Made by a program: the position numbers and the translations under genes. Positions 43,001-52,079 of a stretch of DNA of 64,000 bases are shown piece after piece. Numbering within the stretch: the stretch's first letter is position 1; each line of letters opens with the position of its first letter. Where the stretch lies: NCBI RefSeq assembly GCF_003841485.1, contig NZ_REFY01000001.1, forward strand, positions 372,001 to 436,000, written 5' to 3'. The notes under the pieces are model-generated. The model did not search any database. It was not told the DNA's origin and saw only the letters and a list, made by a program, of their open reading frames with translations. Origin of the DNA: Natrarchaeobius halalkaliphilus. GTDB lineage: Archaea > Halobacteriota > Halobacteria > Halobacteriales > Natrialbaceae.

Positions 43001-46000
43001 CAGTTGATCGGTGGCGTTGCAGCCGGGAGAAAACCCAGAACGGGATTGAAACCACCCGTCGCAGTACTCGTCGCCTGAGAAGCCGCCGAGTTGCAGCCGG
43101 GAGAAAACCCAGAACGGGATTGAAACAACTCAAAGGCACCACCAACGGCGTTCTGGTACTGCCGTTGCAGCCGGGAGAAAACCCAGAACGGGATTGAAAC
43201 TGTCCCGTCCGTTCATCGCTGCGGAGAGGTCGCAAAGGTTGCAGCCGGGAGAAAACCCAGAACGGGATTGAAACTCTTCGGGGTCGATCATGCTTTCACC
43301 CGGCCGTCTTGTTGCAGCCGGGAGAAAACCCAGAACGGGATTGAAACACTACCTTGATGTGAGCTTCGACTTGGTTAACCAACCGTTGCAGCCGGGAGAA
43401 AACCCAGAACGGGATTGAAACCCGGGCCAGGGTTCCTTGTTGTAGTCCTCCCAGTCGGTTGCAGCCGGGAGAAAACCCAGAACGGGATTGAAACCGTGTA
43501 GAACGTCTTGTCGACAAACTCAAAGACAGGTTGCAGCCGGGAGAAAACCCAGAACGGGATTGAAACACGCATGATAATTTCGATCTGCTCGAAGTTGTCG
43601 GGTTGCAGCCGGGAGAAAACCCAGAACGGGATTGAAACACCATTCCTTCCGGGCCGCGCGCGGTCGCACGCACCGTTGCAGCCGGGAGAAAACCCAGAAC
43701 GGGATTGAAACCCACTGGAGGCGGCGTGCTCGGCTACACGAGCGCCGTTGCAGCCGGGAGAAAACCCAGAACGGGATTGAAACAGTTCGTCACCGAAGAC
43801 CAGCTGAACGAACAACTTGGTTGCAGCCGGGAGAAAACCCAGAACGGGATTGAAACCTCCAGGGGACGCTGACGAATCCGTGGTGGGTTCGGGTTGCAGC
43901 CGGGAGAAAACCCAGAACGGGATTGAAACCGGGCCGGATGGACCGGGACATCTTCGGCCAGCAGGTGTTGCAGCCGGGAGAAAACCCAGAACGGGATTGA
44001 AACAGAACTCGAACAGAGGTCCGACGTCGAACAGCCGGGTTGCAGCCGGGAGAAAACCCAGAACGGGATTGAAACTTCGTAGTACGGGAGTGGTTCTGCG
44101 CTTTCGGGAGGTTGCAGCCGGGAGAAAACCCAGAACGGGATTGAAACCCGGATCGTCGCGCGCGATCTCGACCTGGAGATCGGTTGCAGCCGGGAGAAAA
44201 CCCAGAACGGGATTGAAACCCGGATCGTCGCGCGCGATCTCGACCTGGAGATCGAGTTGCAGCCGGGAGAAAACCCAGAACGGGATTGAAACGGCAATGA
44301 TTAACTCTGGAACGCACGATCGCGACGGTTGCAGCCGGGAGAAAACCCAGAACGGGATTGAAACCATTCTCACAGTGCTCGCACTCGATCCCTTCACCGT
44401 TGCAGCCGGGAGAAAACCCAGAACGGGATTGAAACTCCGATTTCACCCGGATCCCTTTAAGTACCCCCTCTGGTTGCAGCCGGGAGAAAACCCAGAACGG
44501 GATTGAAACATTGGAGACGACGATCAACATCGGCAGTTCATGGATGTTGCAGCCGGGAGAAAACCCAGAACGGGATTGAAACAACTGGTCGTCGACGGTG
44601 AACTGGTAATTATCGAGTTGCAGCCGGGAGAAAACCCAGAACGGGATTGAAACACGTCTCGAGGACGCGGTAGGCACCAACGCCTGCGGTTGCAGCCGGG
44701 AGAAAACCCAGAACGGGATTGAAACTCTCGGTCAGTTATCGGGAGTGGGCCGAGTAGTTTAGGTTGCAGCCGGGAGAAAACCCAGAACGGGATTGAAACT
44801 CGTCCCGCGGGCGCTCCGGAACGCAGCCGATGGGGTTGCAGCCGGGAGAAAACCCAGAACGGGATTGAAACCGCGGAAGCCCGTTGAGCACTGGGATCCA
44901 CTCGATGTGTTGCAGCCGGGAGAAAACCCAGAACGGGATTGAAACCCACCCGACAGCGTAGTCGATAACTTCGAGGACGCGTTGCAGCCGGGAGAAAACC
45001 CAGAACGGGATTGAAACCGACTCGACTCGAGCCGCCGTACGACCTCGAGACGGTTGCAGCCGGGAGAAAACCCAGAACGGGATTGAAACAGATCGACCTC
45101 GCTGATTCCGAGACGAAGCTGTTTGGTTGCAGCCGGGAGAAAACCCAGAACGGGATTGAAACTGTGACGATGAACGGAACGGCGAACCCGACAAAAGGTT
45201 GCAGCCGGGAGAAAACCCAGAACGGGATTGAAACCGCGGGTGGCAGGATAAACTAACGGGGCCTCGCTTGTTGCAGCCGGGAGAAAACCCAGAACGGGAT
45301 TGAAACCCCCAGACGTCGTGACGGAAGTCGCGAGCCTGCGGATGTTGCAGCCGGGAGAAAACCCAGAACGGGATTGAAACCGTCCGACATCATCCCCGCG
45401 ATCAAGACGATCCACGGTTGCAGCCGGGAGAAAACCCAGAACGGGATTGAAACACGACTATGTTGTCGGATCGGATGACAGATACGACGGTTGCAGCCGG
45501 GAGAAAACCCAGAACGGGATTGAAACCATCCGTCACTGTGGATGTCGAAGCACCACCGACCGGTTGCAGCCGGGAGAAAACCCAGAACGGGATTGAAACG
45601 TCACTACTCGAGCGGTGTTGGCCGGAAGGAGTTCGTTGCAGCCGGGAGAAAACCCAGAACGGGATTGAAACGATCGCTGAGTCTCCCCGAGTTCTCGACC
45701 GGGCTGGTTGCAGCCGGGAGAAAACCCAGAACGGGATTGAAACGTTGCCTCCTCGAGTGGCTCCTGGACCTCAAGCGCGGTTGCAGCCGGGAGAAAACCC
45801 AGAACGGGATTGAAACGGCCTCTCCCCAAGTCTCTGAGTCGGCAGCAGACACGTTGCAGCCGGGAGAAAACCCAGAACGGGATTGAAACGGTTCACTCCG
45901 CACGTCATCGATTGCTTCTATCTTGTTGCAGCCGGGAGAAAACCCAGAACGGGATTGAAACATCGCCCTGGTCGGCGTGCTCGACGAACACCTCGATCGT

Positions 46001-46979
46001 TGCAGCCGGGAGAAAACCCAGAACGGGATTGAAACACTTCTGGGGAGCAGGTGGTGAGTTCGAGGTTATGTTGCAGCCGGGAGAAAACCCAGAACGGGAT
46101 TGAAACACGACGGCGAGAAGGACATTGTAGCCGAAGCGAAAGAGTTGCAGCCGGGAGAAAACCCAGAACGGGATTGAAACTTTCGGCTTGGGTTTCGACC
46201 GACCCATTGACCCTATGTTGCAGCCGGGAGAAAACCCAGAACGGGATTGAAACCTATACGGTTGACTACGTTGAGGTTATCGGGGTTGGGTTGCAGCCGG
46301 GAGAAAACCCAGAACGGGATTGAAACCGTATCTTCCACGGCCAGAGCGCGTAAACTGGTTAGGTTGCAGCCGGGAGAAAACCCAGAACGGGATTGAAACA
46401 GAGAACCCAACCAAGGACACGGAAGATAGGCAGAGTTGCAGCCGGGAGAAAACCCAGAACGGGATTGAAACACTGAACCCTTATCAATTGAAGAGTTCGA
46501 TGCAGAAGTTGCAGCCGGGAGAAAACCCAGAACGGGATTGAAACTCACCTCAACCGTGACGCCGACGGCGAACGCAAGCGTTGCAGCCGGGAGAAAACCC
46601 AGAACGGGATTGAAACTTATCTCACAGTTGGTCCATGCAAGGGCGCTACTCACGTTGCAGCCGGGAGAAAACCCAGAACGGGATTGAAACTTCGTGGATG
46701 GATCAACGGCTCGCGTTCAGTAGCGCTGTTGCAGCCGGGAGAAAACCCAGAACGGGATTGAAACACTTCGGAGAATGGAAGAAGCGGCTGTTCAACGGTT
46801 GCAGCCGGGAGAAAACCCAGAACGGGATTGAAACGTTGATAAGCTCGTTCAGCCCCGAATCGGGAAGCTGTTGCAGCCGGGAGAAAACCCAGAACGGGAT
46901 TGAAACTCTGTTCCGTCTCGAGGGCGCGACGTCGATCGTCCTGTTGCAGCCGGGAGAAAACCCAGAACGGGATTGAAAC
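40014..46979 (+). CRISPR. CRISPR array 2, 96 repeats and 95 spacers, type I-D
   Basis: The 37-base repeat starts GTTGCAGCCGGGAGAAAACC and ends GGGATTGAAAC, giving the ATTGAAAC crRNA handle when transcribed on the plus strand. Units are 70-76 bases, so spacers are 33-39 bases. All repeats that I read are identical, including the one farthest from the leader. The leader is at the left, after csa3, so the newest spacers are at 40051 onward. The spacer at 44148-44182 is repeated at 44220-44255 with one extra base at the end. The array is unusually long. Open frames across it are repeat-period artefacts. Confidence 0.98.
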
Positions 46980-47001
46980 ACCGCGGAATATATACACAAG
47001 A

Positions 47002-47016
47002 CTCGCACCCGGACTT
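47002..47016 (+). repeat. attachment-site-like copy of the tRNA-His 3' end (right)
   Basis: CTCGCACCCGGACTT matches exactly the tRNA-His 3' end plus two bases at 26121-26135. It lies 22 bases after the last repeat of array 2. Together with the tRNA gene it encloses the whole CRISPR-Cas locus, about 20.9 kb. Confidence 0.7.
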
Positions 47017-47089
47017 CCCGTGGCGCAAACTCGAGAGCTCACCAAAACCCGTTGGATTGAATAATCACGAGGGACAAACGGGACCCACG

Positions 47090-47287
47090 ATGGAGTGTTG
47101 CAACTGCAACTCCGTCGGCAGACTCGAGAAGTACCAGCTCGTATTGAGAGGCGAAGACACGCTCGAGATGACGATAACCCTGTGTGAAGAGTGCGTCATC
47201 GACTTCCGCGCTACCGACTGGATTACGGTCCGCGGTGGCTCGGAACGGGCGACCGGACGCAGCGGAGTCGAAGGACAGGAGACCTAA
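47090..47287 (+). CDS. small zinc-ribbon protein
   Basis: The 65-residue protein starts MECCNCNSVGRLEKYQLVLRG and has two cysteine pairs, CCNC (residues 3-6) and CEEC (near 31-34). They are spaced as in a four-cysteine zinc ribbon, with beta strands between them (KYQLVLRG, LEMTITLC). The last 25 residues are Arg/Gly/Glu-rich and probably disordered. The function is unknown; such proteins often bind nucleic acids or other proteins. It lies just outside the right tRNA-like repeat. ATG at 47090 is chosen because the upstream in-frame codons run through that repeat and into the CRISPR array. Confidence 0.6.
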   Translation: MECCNCNSVGRLEKYQLVLRGEDTLEMTITLCEECVIDFRATDWITVRGGSERATGRSGVEGQET

Positions 47288-47346
47288 CGGTCGGTGTCCG
47301 GTGTGAGTGTGTCCGCTTCGAGAGGAGTGACGGACTCATCAGTGAT

Positions 47347-48831
47347 CTACTCGCCAGTGCGTATTTCGAATCGAACGCCGCCGAGTGTATCATCGTCGTC
47401 CACGTAGATTCGCCAGCCGTGTGCGAGTGCGATCTGTCGAACGCTCGCCATGCCGAGTCCGGTTCCGCCGTTCTCTTCTTTGGTGGTGAACCCCTGTTCG
47501 AACACCTTCTCTCGGTTCTGTTCGGGGATTCCCGGTCCATCGTCCGCGACGTAGAATCCGTCGGTCAACTCGCCCACTCGAACGGTGACCTCGCCGGTTC
47601 CGTGTTCCAGGGAATTCCCGAGAAGGTTGTCGAGCAATCGCGTTACTGATCGTTCGTCACCGACGATCTCCGGGGCGCCGTCGATCGAAAGCGTTCCGTC
47701 CGTGTCGTACGAATCGAGGGCGTCCCAGACGGACTCTGCGAGCGTCCCGACCTCGAGACGCGTTTGCTCCGAGACGATGCTGCCGGCTTTGAGAACCTCC
47801 GAAATGTCCGTTATCAAGTGCTCGAGTCGCTCGAGCGCCGGCAAGGCCTCGTCGACGTGAGTTTCCTCGCCGGTTTCCAGTGCCAGTCGGAGTCGGCCGC
47901 GAATCGTCTGTATCGGGTTCATCATGTCGTGAGAGAGAACGTCCCCGAGCGCTTCGAACTCGGCCAACAGCTCGCGTCGGGCGGTGACGTCCTGTTGAAA
48001 CCCGACGAAGTGCGTGACGGTCCCGGTCTCGTCGCGGATCGGCGCGATGTCGAGGCGATTCCAGAACTCGGAGCCGTCCCGTCGGTAATTTCGCATCTCG
48101 ACGGTGACCGGCCCTTCGTTTCGAATGGCGTCCCGAACGTCCCGTATCGTCTCGTCGTCCGTGTGCTCGCCCTGCAGAAATCGGCAGTTCCGGCCGAGGG
48201 CTTCGGAGCGCGGATAGCCGGTCAGTTCGACGAAGCCGTCACTGACGAAGACGATCGGATTGTCCGCTTTCCGCGGATCCGTGATCGTGATCCCGATCGG
48301 TGCCTGGTTCATCGCACGAAAACCGCGGACGGCGTGATTTTCCGCGCGGTACCCCCGGACGGAGTTTTGGATCCGGTTTGCGAGCACCTCGTACTGGTCC
48401 GTCCCTGTGCTTTTCTGGAGGTAGTCGGTCACTCCCGCCGAAATCGCCTCGCTCGCGATCTCTTCGTTTCCCTTACCCGTAAAGAGGATGAACGGTAAAT
48501 CGGAATATCGCTTCCTGAGCTCTTCTAACAGTTCCAGACCGTTCATTCCCGGCATTTCGTAATCCGAGACGACGCAGTCGAAATCGGCATCGTCGCGGTC
48601 TATCGCCTCGAGAGCGTCCGCCGGATGCGTCTCCGTCCGTATCTCGAAGCTCCCGTTCTCTCGTCTGAGAAACTCCGCGACGAGCGTACCGATGTTGTGA
48701 TTGTCATCGACGTGTAATATATCGATGTGGTTTTTGACCCCCGCAATCTGCAACCGATCATCGACGGCCTCCTCCAGATCGTCGAGGAGGAATGCCGGAA
48801 GCGAAACGTCTCTCGACACGTCGTTGGTCAT
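47347..48831 (-). CDS. hybrid histidine kinase: receiver, LOV-type PAS, HisKA-like and HATPase domains
   Basis: The 494-residue cytoplasmic sensor begins with a receiver domain (residues 36-155) with phosphoacceptor Asp90 in CVVSDYEMPG and Lys in FTGKG near 120. Next comes a PAS domain with the flavin-binding LOV motif GRNCRFLQG (213-221), so Cys216 could form the blue-light flavin adduct. The following NYRRDGSEFWNRL and THFVGFQQDVT are also LOV-typical. His301 in VLSHDMMNPIQTI is the phosphorylation site. The ATPase part has NSLEHG, VADDGPGIPE and GTGLGMASVRQIALAHGW. No cognate response regulator is adjacent; a divergent winged-helix protein lies across 213 bases. Confidence 0.88.
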   Translation of the reverse strand: MTNDVSRDVSLPAFLLDDLEEAVDDRLQIAGVKNHIDILHVDDNHNIGTLVAEFLRRENGSFEIRTETHPADALEAIDRDDADFDCVVSDYEMPGMNGLELLEELRKRYSDLPFILFTGKGNEEIASEAISAGVTDYLQKSTGTDQYEVLANRIQNSVRGYRAENHAVRGFRAMNQAPIGITITDPRKADNPIVFVSDGFVELTGYPRSEALGRNCRFLQGEHTDDETIRDVRDAIRNEGPVTVEMRNYRRDGSEFWNRLDIAPIRDETGTVTHFVGFQQDVTARRELLAEFEALGDVLSHDMMNPIQTIRGRLRLALETGEETHVDEALPALERLEHLITDISEVLKAGSIVSEQTRLEVGTLAESVWDALDSYDTDGTLSIDGAPEIVGDERSVTRLLDNLLGNSLEHGTGEVTVRVGELTDGFYVADDGPGIPEQNREKVFEQGFTTKEENGGTGLGMASVRQIALAHGWRIYVDDDDTLGGVRFEIRTGE

Positions 48832-49044
48832 CGATCATCCGACCCTTGAAGCGGCCACTGGAAGTATGTTGATGGCGGGGTTCACCGGTGAGACTCGTAC
48901 ATGAATTGGAGATATCAGGTCGTGGTGAAATCAATTTTTCGGACGGTTAAATCGGAGATCCCAGCGCTGAACGCGAAAGGGCAAATCTCATACGTGAGAC
49001 TGGACTAGCGGTTATGGAGCGTTTCAGCGGATGGATCAAATCGG

Positions 49045-49380
49045 ATGTCACGAAATTCAGAGGATCGCGAAATCGCCGAAACGCTGATCGACCAGCACGG
49101 AAGCGAGATCCTCACGGCAGCGAGCAAAGAGCCGGTCGCCGTCAGGAACATCGTCGAAGAGACGGAGATGTCTCGAGCGACGGCGTACCGACGGGTGGAG
49201 GCGTTGAACGATAGCGGCCTGCTCGAAAAGGTCGGTCAGGTCGACGAAACCGGCACCCAGTACCACGTCTACCAGGCCGCGTTCGAATCGATCAAACTCG
49301 AGATCGTCAACGGAATCACGTACGTACACGTCATTCGAGACGACGGTCACGACCTCACCCAAATCAGTGACTACCGGTGA
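49045..49380 (+). CDS. winged-helix DNA-binding protein
   Basis: The 111-residue protein has one winged helix-turn-helix domain: ILTAASKEPVAVRNIVEETEMSRATAYRRVEALNDSGLLEKVGQVDETGTQYHVYQA (residues 20-77). A short beta-rich tail follows (FESIKLEIVNGITYVHVI), probably for dimerisation. It resembles ArsR/IclR-like haloarchaeal regulators, but I cannot assign a subfamily. It is divergent from the REC-LOV kinase and may be its partner or regulator. There are no metal-binding cysteines. ATG at 49045 fits the family start; an in-frame GTG or ATG further upstream lacks support. Confidence 0.75.
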   Translation: MSRNSEDREIAETLIDQHGSEILTAASKEPVAVRNIVEETEMSRATAYRRVEALNDSGLLEKVGQVDETGTQYHVYQAAFESIKLEIVNGITYVHVIRDDGHDLTQISDYR

Positions 49381-49565
49381 ACGAGCGGATGGGCGGACTG
49401 CAGAGAGCGGGCGAACTCGCCCCCCGTCGACCGGTTCCAGGTCGATTGAAACATCAAAAGTCCGAAGAGTAATAGCCGATGTCCGATCGCTCGGGAGCGG
49501 ACATGCACGTATTACCCACGAATCCGACTCCAATATTCAAATAGTGCTTCGTCGCCCGTAGTTCC

Positions 49566-50504
49566 ATGCAGGGAAAGCGAGTCCTGATCACCGGCGGGGC
49601 CGGGTTTATCGGATCCAGCCTCGCGAACCATCTCGTGGACCGCAACGAGGTTCTCGTCGTCGATGACGGGTCGCTGGGGACGCCCGCGAACGTCTCGGAT
49701 TCCGTTTCGGTCATCGAGCGCAGCGTCGTCGATTCGACGTTACCGACCGACGTCGACGTCGTCTTTCACCTCGCGGCGCTCTCGTCCTACGCGATGCACG
49801 AGGCCGACCCACAGCGGGGCGTCCGCGTCAACGTCGAGGGGTTCGTCAACACGGTCGAACAGGCGCGGCGAGACGGCTGTGACGTGATCGTCTACGCGTC
49901 GACCTCGTCCGTCTACGGCGATCGAGCGGAACCAACGGCCGAGAGCCTCGAGGTGGGGGCGTCGACGGGCTACGAGGCGTCGAAGCTCTCTCGAGAGCGC
50001 TACGGCGAGTATTTCCACGACCGCTACGGGATGGAACTGACCGGGCTCCGTCTGTTCTCGGTCTACCAGGGGTACCACGGCGGCGAGTCCCACAAGGACG
50101 AGTACGCGAACGTCATCGCGCAGTTCGCAGACGACGTCGCGAACGGCCGCTCGCCGGAGCTGTACGGAACGGGCGAGCAAACGAGGGACTTCGTCCACGT
50201 CGAGGACGTCGTTCGCGCGTTCGAACTCGCCGCGGATTACCGTTTCAACGGCGTCTTCAACGTCGGAGCGGGGGAGAGACACAGTTTCAACCGGATCGTC
50301 GAGGTGCTCAACGAGCTGCTGGGACGGTCGGTCGAACCGACGTACGTCGAGAACCCGATCCCGGAGCACGTCTACGTTCACGACACGTGCGCCGATTGTA
50401 ACGCGTTTCGGAAGGCGACGGGATGGTCACCCGAGATCGACCTCGAAGACGGCCTCCGTCGAGTCTGCGCTCCGTACGCCCCCGATCGTCTGGAAATCGC
50501 CTGA
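49566..50504 (+). CDS. NAD-dependent sugar epimerase/dehydratase
   Basis: The 312-residue extended short-chain dehydrogenase has the NAD-binding GGAGFIGS (residues 10-17), HLAALSSY near 70, the catalytic Ser-Tyr-Lys set (YASTSSVYG near 115; YEASKLSRERY with Tyr and Lys near 138-142), and RDFVHVEDVVRAFELA near 214. It is the family of UDP-glucose 4-epimerase and related nucleotide-sugar enzymes, and the substrate cannot be fixed by eye. It is convergent with the surface-glycan operon and probably supplies one of its activated sugars. Cytoplasmic; no membrane segment. Confidence 0.88.
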   Translation: MQGKRVLITGGAGFIGSSLANHLVDRNEVLVVDDGSLGTPANVSDSVSVIERSVVDSTLPTDVDVVFHLAALSSYAMHEADPQRGVRVNVEGFVNTVEQARRDGCDVIVYASTSSVYGDRAEPTAESLEVGASTGYEASKLSRERYGEYFHDRYGMELTGLRLFSVYQGYHGGESHKDEYANVIAQFADDVANGRSPELYGTGEQTRDFVHVEDVVRAFELAADYRFNGVFNVGAGERHSFNRIVEVLNELLGRSVEPTYVENPIPEHVYVHDTCADCNAFRKATGWSPEIDLEDGLRRVCAPYAPDRLEIA

Positions 50505-50675
50505 ACGCGTTCGAACTCCGGGGCGAACCGAGACTCGGGCGGTTCACTGCAAGTCATCGCCGGTGCAACGGCCGGCAGTTTGGGGCTGCGCCGACAAACC
50601 GGCACAGCGGTCCGTATCAGCGACCGCGCGGTCGGCCGAGGGACTCGATCCCGCGTCGTCCGCGGTGGACCCGGC

Positions 50676-52079
50676 TCACTCGAGGTAGCCCAGATCGCGA
50701 AGCCTCCGCTCCGTGCTCTCGTCGTAGGAAGCGTCGGCCTCGCCGGCGAGCGTCTCCTCGATCGAGTTCACCCTCGCGGCGAGCACCGACAGCAGCTCCG
50801 ACCACTCGGAATCGGGGTGGTCCCGAACGGGGCGTCGCTCCCGCGGATCCGATTCCAGATCGAAACAGCGCGTCTCCCCTCGGTCGAAATACGCCTTGCG
50901 GTCGGCCGTGCGGACGACGATCTGGAGAGCGGTCCGGTCGATCCGTCCCGGCGCGCCCGGCCGTGAGGCGACCTCCGCGATCGCCGGTCGAATTCCCGAC
51001 TCGTCGTCAGTCCGTCGATCGTCGGTTCCGTCGACGATCGGTCGAAGCGAGCGTCCCTCGTAGGAGTCAGGGGGCTCGATCCCGGCGTAGTCGAGTACCG
51101 TCGGTGCCAGATCCGCGTGGCGGACGAGCGTCTCGTTCGTCCGGGCGCGGGTCCCGCCCGGCGGACGGATCAGGAGCGGCACGCGCAGGAGTTCGTCGTA
51201 CAGGGCGGGTTCGTGTCCGACCTGTCCGTGTTCGAAAAGCGCCTCGCCGTGATCGGCGGTGACGATAGCGAGCGTTTCGTCGTCGACCGACGAGAGGAGC
51301 GCCGCGATCTGTTCGTCGGCGTGGCGAACCGACGCCGCGTACAGTCGTCTGACCGTTCGCTTCTCGTCGCTCGTAAGCGACTCCGGATCACGCTGGGCGC
51401 GTCTGACCAGGGGCTGTGAGTCGGAGACGGCGTGGTCGATGCCGACCCGATGCTGGTGGCGGGGCGGCGGCTCGTACGGCGCGTGTGGCGTCAACAGGTG
51501 CACCCAGACGAATTCGTGGTCGCCAGCCGACGAGAGCGCGCCGACCGCGAAGTCGACTTCGCTCTCGGCGTCAGCGACGAAGCGAAGCGGTGTGCGAACC
51601 CGGCGGTAAATGCGCTGGACGGCGCGAAAGACGCGGTCATCCGTTTCGAACCGGTCGTGTAATAGGTTGCGACCGCGCTCGAGCAGCGGCAATGAGAACT
51701 CGCCAACGTCCGCGTAGCACTCGTAGCCTCGCCCGTACCCGTTTTCCGCTTTCAGCCACGGGTTCGAATGGACGCCGGTGCAGGTCCATCCCGCGTCGGA
51801 CAACGGTTCGGTCAGCAGCGTTCGGTCGGCCGTGATCCGTTCGTATCCGCCACGGTCGAGCGGAAGCGTCGACGTGAACAGGGACGGAAACGCGTACGGA
51901 GTCGCCGGTCCGTGGGCGACCGCTCGAGAGAACGCGACTCCGTCTCTGGCGAACGACGCCAGGTGGGGAGTCAACTCGCACCCGGCGGCGACGGTTCGTC
52001 GGAGACCGAGATCGGATCCGTCGACGAACGAGGCGTGTGAGGCCCGCCACGCATCGATCGTGAGGAGGAGGACCTTCAC
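50676..52079 (-). CDS. alkaline phosphatase-fold (sulfatase-like) hydrolase or transferase
   Basis: The 467-residue protein has the sulfatase/alkaline phosphatase fold: metal-binding Asp9 in LLTIDAWR, WVHLLTPHAPYEPP near 193, and IVTADHGEALFEHGQVGHEPALYDELLRVPLL near 262. The formylglycine motif CxPSR of true sulfatases is absent. At that place it reads HGPATPYAFPSLFTS, so Thr60 may be the nucleophile, as in phosphoglycerol or phosphoethanolamine transferases. It lacks a membrane segment and signal peptide. It is the last gene of a four-gene operon (overlap of four bases with the preceding gene). A role in adding or removing a charged group on a surface glycan is inference. Confidence 0.82.
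   Translation of the reverse strand: MKVLLLTIDAWRASHASFVDGSDLGLRRTVAAGCELTPHLASFARDGVAFSRAVAHGPATPYAFPSLFTSTLPLDRGGYERITADRTLLTEPLSDAGWTCTGVHSNPWLKAENGYGRGYECYADVGEFSLPLLERGRNLLHDRFETDDRVFRAVQRIYRRVRTPLRFVADAESEVDFAVGALSSAGDHEFVWVHLLTPHAPYEPPPRHQHRVGIDHAVSDSQPLVRRAQRDPESLTSDEKRTVRRLYAASVRHADEQIAALLSSVDDETLAIVTADHGEALFEHGQVGHEPALYDELLRVPLLIRPPGGTRARTNETLVRHADLAPTVLDYAGIEPPDSYEGRSLRPIVDGTDDRRTDDESGIRPAIAEVASRPGAPGRIDRTALQIVVRTADRKAYFDRGETRCFDLESDPRERRPVRDHPDSEWSELLSVLAARVNSIEETLAGEADASYDESTERRLRDLGYLE

Noticed and set aside
46973-47089. Extension of the zinc-ribbon gene into the CRISPR array
   Set aside because: The upstream codons run through the last repeat and the tRNA-like repeat; the ATG at 47090 starts the cysteine-bearing domain.
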